NCBI GenBank assembly: GCA_903885865.1
Contig: CAISKH010000047.1
Location: forward strand, 1-17,104
DNA: 17,104 bases
Direction: 5' to 3'
Source: an uncultured Mucilaginibacter sp.
GTDB lineage: Bacteria > Bacteroidota > Bacteroidia > Sphingobacteriales > Sphingobacteriaceae
Shown here: piece after piece, positions 1 through 7,724 of the stretch
Numbering within the stretch: the stretch's first letter is position 1
Layout: each line of letters begins with the position of its first letter
The notes under the pieces: generated by a model
What the model was told of the DNA's origin: nothing
Database searches by the model: none
Seen by the model: the letters and a program-made list of their open reading frames with translations, nothing else
Program-made: the position numbers and the translations under genes

Positions 1-506
1 AGCAGCAGTTGATTTTGAACTGTTTTTTGGGAAATATTTAATTGTTCGCTGATATCTTTTGTTGAACGGTCTTCAAGGAAACGCAGTCGAAATATCTCCC
101 GCCGTTTTGCGGGTAAGGTGGCCATAAAGAGCAGCATTAGTTTTTCGTGCTCTTTTTCGTTTAAAAAGCTGTCGGCTGTTAAATATGAAAGGGCCATGTT
201 TTCAAACGGCTCCACAAAATGTGCGGTAGCCCGGCCCTTAGCTAATAAGGTGTAAATTTTATTGCGGACACAGGTATGCAAATAGGGCAACAGATCACGA
301 ATGTTTCTTTCCTGCCGCTTATCCCAAAGATCGGTATAGATATCTTGTACAATATCCCTGCTGGTTTCACGGTCCTTTAAACGTTTATAAGCAATATTAT
401 AAAGGGAGAACCAGTGCCGTTCATACAACTCCTCAAATGCCATACGATCATCCTGCTTCAATAGCAATAGTAATTCCGGATCAGTAGCAGCGTTTAATGC
501 CGACAT
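1..506 (-). CDS. ECF RNA polymerase sigma factor (FecI-like), 3' end cut by window edge
   Basis: I translated this by hand, because the stop codon lies beyond base 1. It reads as an ECF sigma-70 factor of the Bacteroidota type that is often paired with a FecR anti-sigma factor and SusC/SusD uptake genes. The start ATG is at 504-506 (MSALNAATDPELL). Region 2 spans about residues 20-85, with FEELYERHW and the core-binding stretch around SRDIVQDIYTDLWD. Region 4 starts near residue 130, with LPAKRREIFRLRFLE, followed by the helix-turn-helix KDISEQLNISQKTVQNQL, which runs to the edge. About 168 codons are visible, so only roughly the last 10-25 residues should be missing. Any FecR partner would lie further left, outside the window. 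No Shine-Dalgarno is visible upstream and I could not find a convincing promoter. The family call is firm; the regulon is unknown. Confidence 0.93.
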   Translation of the reverse strand, partial: MSALNAATDPELLLLLKQDDRMAFEELYERHWFSLYNIAYKRLKDRETSRDIVQDIYTDLWDKRQERNIRDLLPYLHTCVRNKIYTLLAKGRATAHFVEPFENMALSYLTADSFLNEKEHEKLMLLFMATLPAKRREIFRLRFLEDRSTKDISEQLNISQKTVQNQLL

Positions 507-633
507 GGTTTGGGCAGGTTTATAAAACGAAATTAAAAAAAATTACGGTGTAAAAGAACAATCAGGTAAAGCAAGTTTTTCATTAATTACTATTTAACAA
601 TAAACCTGGCAAGGCGTACAACCTGGTGCATAA

Positions 634-654
634 CCACAAGCGGGACGCTTGCGG
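634..654. repeat. REP-like hairpin (CCACAAGCG-gga-CGCTTGCGG)
   Basis: Nine-base arms are separated by three bases, with a single mismatch (A636 opposite C652). From memory, very similar strings recur between genes in Sphingobacteriaceae genomes, so this is probably a copy of a short palindromic repeat family. That copy number is not checkable here. It is not followed by a T-run, so it is a poor terminator candidate. Confidence 0.55.
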
Positions 655-793
655 GAGTATAAAAAGGAGGTGTTCAGGTGTTTTAGGTAATCTATTTCTC
701 TTGTTTCGCTCTCCCAAAATTGGCAAATCTGCAATTATTTTATTTTCAACACATAAAGCCAAAATCACACCTAAAAAAACTGACGAATACGTC

Positions 794-808
794 GTAACAG
801 CTTGTTAC
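794..808. repeat. Inverted repeat GTAACA-gct-TGTTAC
   Basis: Perfect six-base arms surround a three-base centre. The same TGTTAC half-site recurs in the longer inverted repeat 57 bases to the right. It could be an operator for an unknown regulator or a chance palindrome. No promoter box could be placed beside it. Confidence 0.4.
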
Positions 809-864
809 ACCCCGTTTTTGCAAACTATTGTATTTCAATAAATTAACTTAAAACGCTGTTCCAT

Positions 865-888
865 CTGTTACACACACGCGTGTAACAG
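865..888. repeat. Perfect 9-bp inverted repeat CTGTTACAC / GTGTAACAG
   Basis: The arms at 865-873 and 880-888 pair perfectly around the six bases ACACGC. The site lies 68 bases past the helicase stop on the minus strand. A terminator is possible by position, but no run of T follows on the minus strand (the next bases read GATGGAACAG). With the shorter TGTTAC palindrome at 794-808 it forms a pair of related sites. Confidence 0.5.
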
Positions 889-900
889 ACACGCATCACA

Positions 901-957
901 AACATCTGCACATTTGCACATCGCTGCCTGCGGCAGGCAGGCGCATATCTGCACATC
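901..957. repeat. TSTGCACAT short-repeat cluster with CTGCCTG-cgg-CAGGCAG hairpin
   Basis: The motif ATCTGCACAT occurs at 904-913, a TTTGCACATC variant follows at 913-922, and ATCTGCACATC returns at 947-957. Between them, at 924-940, is a perfect hairpin with seven-base arms CTGCCTG/CAGGCAG and loop CGG. The last copy overlaps the TGA stop of the helicase (956-958), so the repeat abuts the coding sequence directly. This looks like intergenic repeat material of the host genome. Confidence 0.6.
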
Positions 958-3529
958 AAAAACCCCGCTTTCTAACCACCCTTGGCTTTCTATCACCGTT
1001 ATCGCCAACCCCTTCGGCCCCATACTGGCGGGCCATTTTGGCAATGCGGTCCTCAAGGCTTTCGGTGGTGAGGCGCTCGCGGCCCAGGCTGTCAACCATA
1101 ATAGGGAAGGCAAAGGGCGTGGGCCTGTCAATCGTTTTCAGGATGATGGTTTGCCCCCCTATCCGCTGCAAAGCGGCACGCAGCCTGAACTCCTCCAGTT
1201 GAAAGGCCAGCGCCTCGTTATAAGCCTGGCGCACCAGCAGGTTATCCGGCTCATACTCGCTAAACACCTCAAACAGCAGCGAAGATGATGCCTGCAAATG
1301 CCTGTTCTTAACCGGCTGCCCCGGATAGCCCGTAAACACCAGCCCGCCTATATGGGCAATATCCCTGAAACGGCGGCGCGCCATCTCGTTGGCGTTAAGG
1401 CTATGCTGTATATCCTCCAATAGGTTGTCTATGGAGAAGAAGGCGGCGTCTTCAAGCACCTGCTCTATAGGTACGTCTTCATCAGTCAGCAGCTCAAACC
1501 CATAGTCATTCATCGCTATCGAGAAGCTCGCGGGCTTAATGCGCGAGATGCGGTAAGCAAGCAACGAGGCCATACCCTCGTGCACCAGCCGGCCCTCGAA
1601 CGGGTAAAACAACAGGTGATGCCCCTCCCGCGATTTAAACGACTCGATCAAAAACTCATGGCTCTGCGGCAGGTGCGATAGTTCTTCCTGCAGATTGAAC
1701 AGGGGCTTGAGGGCTATTACTTCCTCATCCTGTTCAATGCCATGCGCTACCTCGTCCAGCTTATCCCTGAAAACCGCCGAAAGCTGCGACGATAACGGCA
1801 TACGCCCACCCGACCAGCTGGGTATCATCCCCTTCTTAGCCGTCGATTTCCTTACGTAGGCCGTCATTTCCTTTACCCGCACAAACTCCAGGCTGCGCCC
1901 TGCAAACCAAAAGGTATTGCCCGGCTTCAACTTCGATATAAACGACTCTTCAATAGTGCCCAAACTGCCGCCGCTCAACCACTTAACCCGAACACTCAGG
2001 TCGCTGGTTATGGTACCGATGCTTAGCCTGTGGCGCATGGCCACCCTGCGGTTGTTCACTTTATACAGGCCGTTCTCTACCTCCACCTTTAAAAACTCGT
2101 CATACTGCGCCAGCGTTTTGCCGCCATTGGTAATAAAATCAAGCAGTTGGTTAAACTCGCCGCGGCTCAGGTCGGCAAAGGCATAGGTGGTGGTTACCTC
2201 CTTATACAACTCATCGGCCCTGAAACCGTCGGATACGGCCAGCGTAACCATATACTGTATCAGCACATCCATGGTGAGCAGCATAGGGTCGCGGCTTTCA
2301 AAAATGCCTTGTTTGATAGCCTGCTTCAGCGCGGCGCCTTCAAGCAGTTCCAGGGAGTGTGTAGGCACAAAATAAGCCAATGACACCGCCCCCGGATGGT
2401 GTCCGCTGCGCCCCGCACGCTGCATAAAACGGGCAACACCCTTTGGGCTGCCCACCTGTACCACAGTATCCACCGGGCGAAAGTCGACCCCGATGTCTAA
2501 ACTTGAAGTGCATACCACTAGCTTCAATGCTTCAGCGTGGAGCGCCTGCTCTACCCAGTTGCGCAGTTCATTATCCAGCGATCCGTGGTGCATGGCCATT
2601 ATGCCCGCGTATTCGGGGTAATTATCTAAAATAGCATGATACCATATCTCCGACTGCGAGCGGGTATTGGTAAATATCAGTGTGGTTTTGCTCTTGGCTA
2701 CTATATCCATCACCTGCGGCAGCAGCGTTAAACCAATATGCCCCGACCATGAATAATTTTCAATGTTTTCGGGGATGATGGATTTTATCACCAACTTTTT
2801 ATCGACGTTGGCATGCACCATTTTAACCCTGTCGCGCGGGAAATCATTGCCCAGCAACACATCCGCAGCTTGCTCCAAATTACCTATCGTTGCGCTTATG
2901 CCCCAGATTTTGAGTCCTAAGTCTGGGGTCTTAAGTTCTGAGTCTTTTGAGGATTGACTTAAGACTTTCGACTCAAGACTCAGGGCTTTTAACTTTGACA
3001 ATCCCAACTCCACCTGTACACCTCTTTTGGTTCCTAACAGCTCGTGCCATTCATCAACCACCAGTACCTGCAGGCTTTGAAATATTTTGGGGTATTCTTT
3101 CTGGGCCAGCATGAGGTGCAGGCTTTCGGGGGTGGTAAGCAATACCTCAGGCAGTTTTTTCTTCAGGGCCTGTTTTTCGCCAGCAGGCGTATCGCCGGTA
3201 CGAGTGGCTATTTTCCATGGAATTTGCAGGTCGTCGCAAACTTCCTGCATCGCTTTTTTAATATCGTTGGTCAACGCGCGCAGTGGTGTTATCCACAACA
3301 TTTGCAGACCGTTGTTTTGACGCGTTTTATAATCGGGATGTTTATTAATAAAATCGGCAAGGAATGGTAAAAACAGGGCGAATGTTTTGCCGCTGCCCGT
3401 TGGGGCGTTCAACAATCCCGAATAACCACCCAGGTATGCAGCTTCCATCTCGCGCTGAAAAGGAAATTGGTGCCAATTTTTTTGCCTGTACCATTCCTGG
3501 ATAATTTTTTGCCCCGGGGTTATCATCAT
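956..3529 (-). CDS. Lhr-like ligase-associated DEXH-box helicase
   Basis: An 857-residue superfamily 2 helicase of the Lhr type, best matching the ligase-associated DNA-damage-response DEXH helicase group. It is expected to be an ATP-driven 3'-5' DNA translocase in repair. Visible motifs are Walker A APTGSGKT (42-49), motif Ia TPLRAL (81-86), motif Ib TTPESLH (132-138), motif II DEWH (159-162), motif III SAT (212-214), motif IV FTNTRSQSE (286-294), motif V TSSLDIGVDF (341-350) and motif VI QRAGRSGH (370-377). A long Lhr C-terminal region follows to residue 857, the normal size for this group. Two tandem ATG codons (3527-3529 and 3524-3526) could start it. An unusual insert at residues 184-205 is described separately. 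A terminator upstream (3566-3599) implies its own promoter, which I could not place. The ligase, exonuclease and phosphoesterase partners often found beside this gene are absent here. Confidence 0.93.
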   Translation of the reverse strand: MMITPGQKIIQEWYRQKNWHQFPFQREMEAAYLGGYSGLLNAPTGSGKTFALFLPFLADFINKHPDYKTRQNNGLQMLWITPLRALTNDIKKAMQEVCDDLQIPWKIATRTGDTPAGEKQALKKKLPEVLLTTPESLHLMLAQKEYPKIFQSLQVLVVDEWHELLGTKRGVQVELGLSKLKALSLESKVLSQSSKDSELKTPDLGLKIWGISATIGNLEQAADVLLGNDFPRDRVKMVHANVDKKLVIKSIIPENIENYSWSGHIGLTLLPQVMDIVAKSKTTLIFTNTRSQSEIWYHAILDNYPEYAGIMAMHHGSLDNELRNWVEQALHAEALKLVVCTSSLDIGVDFRPVDTVVQVGSPKGVARFMQRAGRSGHHPGAVSLAYFVPTHSLELLEGAALKQAIKQGIFESRDPMLLTMDVLIQYMVTLAVSDGFRADELYKEVTTTYAFADLSRGEFNQLLDFITNGGKTLAQYDEFLKVEVENGLYKVNNRRVAMRHRLSIGTITSDLSVRVKWLSGGSLGTIEESFISKLKPGNTFWFAGRSLEFVRVKEMTAYVRKSTAKKGMIPSWSGGRMPLSSQLSAVFRDKLDEVAHGIEQDEEVIALKPLFNLQEELSHLPQSHEFLIESFKSREGHHLLFYPFEGRLVHEGMASLLAYRISRIKPASFSIAMNDYGFELLTDEDVPIEQVLEDAAFFSIDNLLEDIQHSLNANEMARRRFRDIAHIGGLVFTGYPGQPVKNRHLQASSSLLFEVFSEYEPDNLLVRQAYNEALAFQLEEFRLRAALQRIGGQTIILKTIDRPTPFAFPIMVDSLGRERLTTESLEDRIAKMARQYGAEGVGDNGDRKPRVVRKRGF
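2911..2983. repeat. GACTTAAGACT-type repeat inside the helicase coding sequence
   Basis: On the minus strand this stretch begins with two near-copies, GAGTCTTGAGTC and AAGTCTTAAGTC. Further on come inverted versions, GACTCAGAACTTAAGAC and GACTTAGGACTC. It encodes about residues 184-205 of the helicase (SLESKVLSQSSKDSELKTPD and neighbours), a Ser/Lys/Leu-rich segment between motifs II and III. From memory, homologues pass almost directly from the ...LSKLKAL-like helix to the WGISAT motif. The frame stays open through it, so the gene is not broken. Confidence 0.7.
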
Positions 3530-3565
3530 TGTACCAACAATGTAATAAATATTTTGTGATAGAAT

Positions 3566-3599
3566 AAAAAAAGTCCTGCCGGTAAATGAGCAGGACTTT
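3566..3599 (-). terminator. Intrinsic terminator after the M16-like gene
   Basis: A perfect ten-base stem (AAAGTCCTGC at 3570-3579, GCAGGACTTT at 3590-3599) encloses a ten-base loop. Read on the minus strand it runs into a T-run (bases 3572-3566 are all A on the plus strand). It lies 25 bases past the stop codon of the M16-like gene and ends before the helicase start, so it separates the two transcripts. Confidence 0.9.
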
Positions 3600-3623
3600 A
3601 GTTATGAAGTGGTACTTAAGCCC

Positions 3624-6488
3624 CTATTTCTTTTCGGGCAATAATATCAGCTTTATTAAATTATTATTCAGGTATTTATTGGCAGCATCTTTAACACTTT
3701 GCGGGGTAACCTGCTCCAGGTCCTGCATATGGCTTAATATCCTGTCGGGGTCCTGCTGGTTTTGCGCCGCCGAGCTTAGCGTAGCCTGCCAATAATCATT
3801 TTTCTTTAACTGCTGCTGCATGGTACGCGCGTCCCTGACAATAAATAGCTGAACATCCTTTGGGATAGGGCCATTCTGTTTTATTTTGCTTATTTCTTCC
3901 TGCATATAGGCCACCGAACGGTCAACATTATTCGCGTCACATACAAATGATACGGTAATTCTATACCGGCCCGAGGGGATTTTAACATAGTTTGCGTGTA
4001 CCCCTGCAGAGTAAATACCGCTCTCTTTTTTAAGCGAATCAGAGAGGCGGGTAATTAAAATATCCTCCAATGCATCCATTTGTACATTATTTGTCTCGTT
4101 ATACTCATAGCTGCCGTTGTATATCAATTGTACGGTAGCCTTATCGCTTACGCCTTTATATATTGTTTTGATGATTTGCCCCCCGGGCGGATGGATACCC
4201 AGGTCTTTATAGGTTTGTTTACTGTTTGTTGATGGCAGGCTGCCCAAATAGGTTTCGAGGTATGATGCTATGGCTGGGGTTAAAAACGCACCTGTAAAAG
4301 TGAACGTGAAGCCGCCCGCATCGGCAAACCTGTCTTTGTAAAAACTATACGCTTTATCTAAACTGGCGGCATCTAATTTAGCAGCGGTAGCAGGCATGCC
4401 GCGTTCATTATAATTGCTTAAAACTGCCGAAACGGTATCCTGGTATACACTACCGGGATCATTTTGTTTATGCGCTAACCCTGATTTTAACTGGTCGATA
4501 TAGTTTTTCCATGCAACGGCGTCTTTGCGCGGGTTGGTAAAGTATAAATAAACCAGCTGCATTGCTGTTTCAAAATCCCCGGCAGTGGCATACCCGGTTA
4601 TGCCTTGTGTTGTTTCACTTATGTAGGGCGAAACAGTTAAGCTTTTTCCGCGCATCATTTTATTTAATTGAGCCTGGGTATAATTACCAATGCCGCTACT
4701 GCCTATAACGGTCGATGCCAGGCTGGCCGATGGAAAGTCCTGGTCACTTGCCAACGATGTGCCGCCGAAGCTATAGCCGCTAAAAAGTATCTGGTTATCT
4801 GTAAATTTTGTAGGTTTTAATATAACTTTTAAGCCGTTGGCAAAAGTTATGTTAGTTATCAATAGGGTCGAGTCGGTTTTTACATCTGTAGCTTTGCCGA
4901 GTACGGGTAGGGCGGTCATGAGCTGGTTAGCGCTTTCGTCAATATAAGCCGTTAGATCTTTATCTGCATCGGCTACCCATTTTAATACGGTTTGTTCATT
5001 AGGCAGTTTATCTTTTTCGGTATCGTTCGCTTCTATCACTATTACCCGGTTTTGATCGCTGATAAACTTAGCCGCAACGGCAGTCATTTCGGCAAGGGTT
5101 ATCTTGCCGATGTTATTTATATAGTAATTATATTCATAATCTATACCGGGTATGGCTTGCCCGGTTAGAAAGTTACGTTCATATTCGCCCGGAAAATTGC
5201 CCGACGGGATATTATCTTTAGCATTATAGCTATTAGTAATTTGCGCCAGTGAATTTTGTTTGGCCCGTTCTAATTCGGTTTGTGTAAATCCAAATTTACG
5301 TGCTCGCAGCAATTCGGCAACCATAGCTTTTACCGCGCTTTCCAGGCCGCCGGGATTGGCTACAGCGAGAGAAGTGAACGCATCCTGCTTACCGATAAAC
5401 GAGCTATAACCCACCTGGCCAAATAAAATAGCCGGATTTTGAGCCTGTGTCAATTCAGTAATACGGTTGCTAAGCATCTGGTTAAACAAAGCTACCCGTA
5501 TGTTTTGCATAAAATCAGCAGCTGTTTTTACTATCGTTTGCGGATGCCTTACTACAATTTGAGCCACTGTATAGGGGAAAGATTTATCGGTAGCAATTTT
5601 TACGGTTGTGCCAATGGTAGCCGGAATAGAAAATTGGGGTTGCGGTATTTCGGGTGTCGGGTTTCGTAACGAAGAAAAATTAAATTTGATCAGGTCCTGC
5701 ACCTGCTTGGGGTCAAAATCGCCCACGGCAATTATCGCCTGCAGGTCGGGGCGGTACCAGTCGGTATAAAAACTCTTAACCGCCGCCTCATTAAAGGTAT
5801 TGATGGTACTCTCCCGGCCTGTCGGCGAACGCATAGCATATCTCGAATTGTTCAGCAATACCGGTAAGGTTTGCTCCTGCAAACGTTCCTGCGCAGTTTT
5901 ACCGCCAAGGGCCGCTTCTTTCGCAACTTTTGCCCGCTCACTAGTAATTTCGGCCGGATTAAACGTCATATAGGCTGCCCAATTCGCCAGTAAATTAAAC
6001 CCGTCCTGAAACAGCTTGGCTGTATCAGTTGGCAGCGACAATTGGTAAACGGTAGCATCATAATTGGTAAAAGAGCTGGTATCGGGGCCATACCGGCCAC
6101 TTAATTTTTTCAGGTATGCGTTCAGCACGTCTTTCGGAAAATCACGGGTACCCTTAAAAGCCATGTGTTGTATAAAATTGGCAAGCCCTTGTTGTGCGTC
6201 AGTTTCTGCAACAGAGCCAACTTTATTTACCAGGAAGAGATTGGCCCTGCCTTTTGGAATGCTGTTTTTGCGGATATAATAGGTTAGGCCATTGGGCAAT
6301 TTGCCAATTATAACGTCAGGATCAACGGGTAAAGCGGCAATAACTGCCGGCTTGGCCTGTTGCCTGGTTGTTGTTGATGTAGTTTTATGTGCTACAGATG
6401 CGGCCGGTTTTTTTTTTACCTGGGCAAAGGCGCTGCCTGTAACAAGCATTGCTGCGACACATAAAAAAATGGTTTTTTTAAAATTCAT
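3624..6488 (-). CDS. Secreted M16-family (pitrilysin/insulinase-like) protein with degenerate zinc site
   Basis: A two-lobed M16 peptidase homologue of about 954 residues. I start it at the ATG at 6486-6488, not 33 bases further upstream (6521), because this start gives a clean signal peptide, MNFKKTIFLCVAAMLVTGSA with AFAQ after it, predicted to be cleaved near residue 22; a basic, Thr-rich linker follows. Export to the periplasm is inferred. The first M16 domain has the conserved frame (NGLTYYIRKN, QQGLANFIQHMAFKGT, YRPDLQAIIAVGDFD). However, the zinc motif HxxEH, expected after GLA, reads N104-F-I-Q107-H108. The codons are AAT and CAA, each one base from His and Glu codons. The distal ligand is probably E191. 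The second half (from about residue 540) also lacks HxxEH. It is therefore probably not a protease; a scaffold, chaperone or partner-subunit role is possible. It is separated from the upstream gene by 95 bases and followed by a strong terminator. Confidence 0.9.
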   Translation of the reverse strand: MNFKKTIFLCVAAMLVTGSAFAQVKKKPAASVAHKTTSTTTRQQAKPAVIAALPVDPDVIIGKLPNGLTYYIRKNSIPKGRANLFLVNKVGSVAETDAQQGLANFIQHMAFKGTRDFPKDVLNAYLKKLSGRYGPDTSSFTNYDATVYQLSLPTDTAKLFQDGFNLLANWAAYMTFNPAEITSERAKVAKEAALGGKTAQERLQEQTLPVLLNNSRYAMRSPTGRESTINTFNEAAVKSFYTDWYRPDLQAIIAVGDFDPKQVQDLIKFNFSSLRNPTPEIPQPQFSIPATIGTTVKIATDKSFPYTVAQIVVRHPQTIVKTAADFMQNIRVALFNQMLSNRITELTQAQNPAILFGQVGYSSFIGKQDAFTSLAVANPGGLESAVKAMVAELLRARKFGFTQTELERAKQNSLAQITNSYNAKDNIPSGNFPGEYERNFLTGQAIPGIDYEYNYYINNIGKITLAEMTAVAAKFISDQNRVIVIEANDTEKDKLPNEQTVLKWVADADKDLTAYIDESANQLMTALPVLGKATDVKTDSTLLITNITFANGLKVILKPTKFTDNQILFSGYSFGGTSLASDQDFPSASLASTVIGSSGIGNYTQAQLNKMMRGKSLTVSPYISETTQGITGYATAGDFETAMQLVYLYFTNPRKDAVAWKNYIDQLKSGLAHKQNDPGSVYQDTVSAVLSNYNERGMPATAAKLDAASLDKAYSFYKDRFADAGGFTFTFTGAFLTPAIASYLETYLGSLPSTNSKQTYKDLGIHPPGGQIIKTIYKGVSDKATVQLIYNGSYEYNETNNVQMDALEDILITRLSDSLKKESGIYSAGVHANYVKIPSGRYRITVSFVCDANNVDRSVAYMQEEISKIKQNGPIPKDVQLFIVRDARTMQQQLKKNDYWQATLSSAAQNQQDPDRILSHMQDLEQVTPQSVKDAANKYLNNNLIKLILLPEKK

Positions 6489-6583
6489 AGTTGGGTTTGG
6501 AAATATTGTGCTAAGATGCAAAACGGAAAAGTTAGTTAAAAATTATTTTACGGGTGAAATAAACGGGTCTTAAATTCAGCCAA

Positions 6584-7720
6584 TTATACCTTTATAATGA
6601 TTTTCCGAAGATACAATATCCACATCAATACCCAAATAAGCAATGTCATTACAACCGCGCTTATAAGTGAGGCATTAAAAGGCGTGAAATTAGGCTCAAA
6701 AAGTATTTGATAAATTGATGAACCGCCTATTTTTATTTTATTGATATAATGGGGCACAAAGTCTGACAGTACATAAGCAGTAATGGCATTAGCGCCAAAC
6801 GGGACAAAAAAACCGGTAAAACTCCTATACCCCTGTACGTCAATGAGCCAGTAAGAAAAAGCTAAAGCTATGGTTGCCCACCCGCCCGTGTAAAGCACAA
6901 ATGAGCTTGTCCATAATGCTTTGTTTATAGGGAAGAACAAGTCCCAGATCAGGCCCAAAACAACTGCCAGTACACCATAGGTAAACATCCAGCTTATCTT
7001 AACACCCTCGTCAGGGTCCTTACGCTTTAGCCAGGAACCAACCCTTATACCGAAAAGCCCGGTAGCAATAGCGGGCAAAGTACCCAGCAAACCTTCGGGG
7101 TCCCAGGTATGCGATTCTACCCAAAGGTGATTGGTTGAAAAAACTGTGCGGTCAACCCACGCGCCCATATTGGTTGCGGGCAGCAGGCTGGCAACCCCGG
7201 TATCAGGTACAGGCATAAAAGTCATTAGCACATAATAACCTATTAATATAAGTGCAAACAACACGTCGCGCGTGCGTTGCGATGTTTTTATATACAAAAA
7301 CGCGCAGATAAAAAATACCACCCCAATACGCTGCAAAACGCCGGGGAAACGCAGGTGTTCAAATCCGGGGTGCAAAATTAATTGTATGGCCAAACTTATA
7401 AGTATCAATATAGCGCCGCGCCTGAACGCGCTCAACAACATCCGGGCATGATTAGCAGGGTTGGCCGCCTTACGCTGCATAGCGTAAACTATAGATACGC
7501 CAACAATGAACAGGAAGAAGGGGAATATCAAATCGGTAGGGGTACAGCCGTTCCATTTGGAATGCTCCAACGGCGCATAGATATGCGCCCAATCGCCTGG
7601 GTCATTAACGAGAATCATTGCCGCTACGGTAATTCCTCTAAATACATCAAGGGACCGTAGCCGCGTGTGACGGGTTCTGGATGATGAGTGATGAGTTTCG
7701 GGTTCTGAGTTTTTTTCCAT
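6584..7720 (-). CDS. NagX/HGSNAT-like membrane acyltransferase (DUF5009 family)
   Basis: A 378-residue polytopic inner-membrane protein resembling bacterial NagX and human heparan-alpha-glucosaminide N-acetyltransferase, which move an acetyl group onto the amino group of glucosamine across a membrane. The hallmark stretch RLRSLDVFRGITVAAMILVN (20-39) is followed by H53 in LEHSKWNG and by TDLIFPFFLFIVGVS (61-75). From memory, this His aligns with the active-site His of the human enzyme. About ten hydrophobic segments follow, ending in LLIWVLMWILYL and a basic tail. The first ~19 residues (EKNSEPETHHSSSRTRHTR) come from low-complexity DNA and look like an added N-terminus. The start lies 4 bases after the stop of the small upstream gene and downstream of nagB, which supports an amino-sugar role. 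NagX may also act as a transporter; its substrate is not shown by sequence. Confidence 0.87.
   Translation of the reverse strand: MEKNSEPETHHSSSRTRHTRLRSLDVFRGITVAAMILVNDPGDWAHIYAPLEHSKWNGCTPTDLIFPFFLFIVGVSIVYAMQRKAANPANHARMLLSAFRRGAILILISLAIQLILHPGFEHLRFPGVLQRIGVVFFICAFLYIKTSQRTRDVLFALILIGYYVLMTFMPVPDTGVASLLPATNMGAWVDRTVFSTNHLWVESHTWDPEGLLGTLPAIATGLFGIRVGSWLKRKDPDEGVKISWMFTYGVLAVVLGLIWDLFFPINKALWTSSFVLYTGGWATIALAFSYWLIDVQGYRSFTGFFVPFGANAITAYVLSDFVPHYINKIKIGGSSIYQILFEPNFTPFNASLISAVVMTLLIWVLMWILYLRKIIIKV
7670..7712. repeat. Low-complexity GATGAGT / GGGTTCTG repeats in the start of the NagX-like gene
   Basis: GGGTTCTG occurs twice and GATGAGT twice within about 40 bases. These encode residues ~3-17 of the membrane acyltransferase (Glu/Thr/His/Ser/Arg-rich). 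The DNA style resembles the repeat embedded in the helicase gene. It probably reflects a repeat absorbed as an N-terminal extension, though a chance run of simple sequence is possible. Confidence 0.4.
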
Positions 7721-7724
7721 TTAA

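Larger units (their letters stand above)
507..955. other. Gene-free intergenic region rich in hairpins and short repeats
   Basis: About 450 bases separate the sigma factor start from the helicase stop. No believable gene is present. The two short open frames here (583-768 minus, 626-841 plus) overlap each other on opposite strands, cross hairpin repeats and have low-complexity products without recognisable motifs. The region instead holds an imperfect hairpin at 634-654, two TGTTAC inverted repeats at 794-808 and 865-888, and a TSTGCACAT-type repeat cluster with a CTGCCTG/CAGGCAG hairpin at 901-957 that reaches the helicase stop codon. None of the hairpins is followed by a T-run on the minus strand, so a classic terminator for the helicase is not evident. 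Confidence 0.7.

Noticed and set aside
583..841. Two opposite-strand open frames (61 and 71 residues) in the left intergenic region
   Set aside because: They overlap each other, cross hairpin repeats, have no recognisable motif or start signal, and look like chance frames.
865..888. Nine-base inverted repeat as a terminator of the helicase gene
   Set aside because: No T-run follows on the minus strand, so it was kept only as an unexplained repeat.
901..957. CRISPR array
   Set aside because: Units are only about ten bases, vary, and are not separated by uniform spacers.
6489..6521. Upstream ATG at 6521 as start of the M16-like protein
   Set aside because: It would place 11 residues before a textbook signal peptide that begins at the ATG at 6488.
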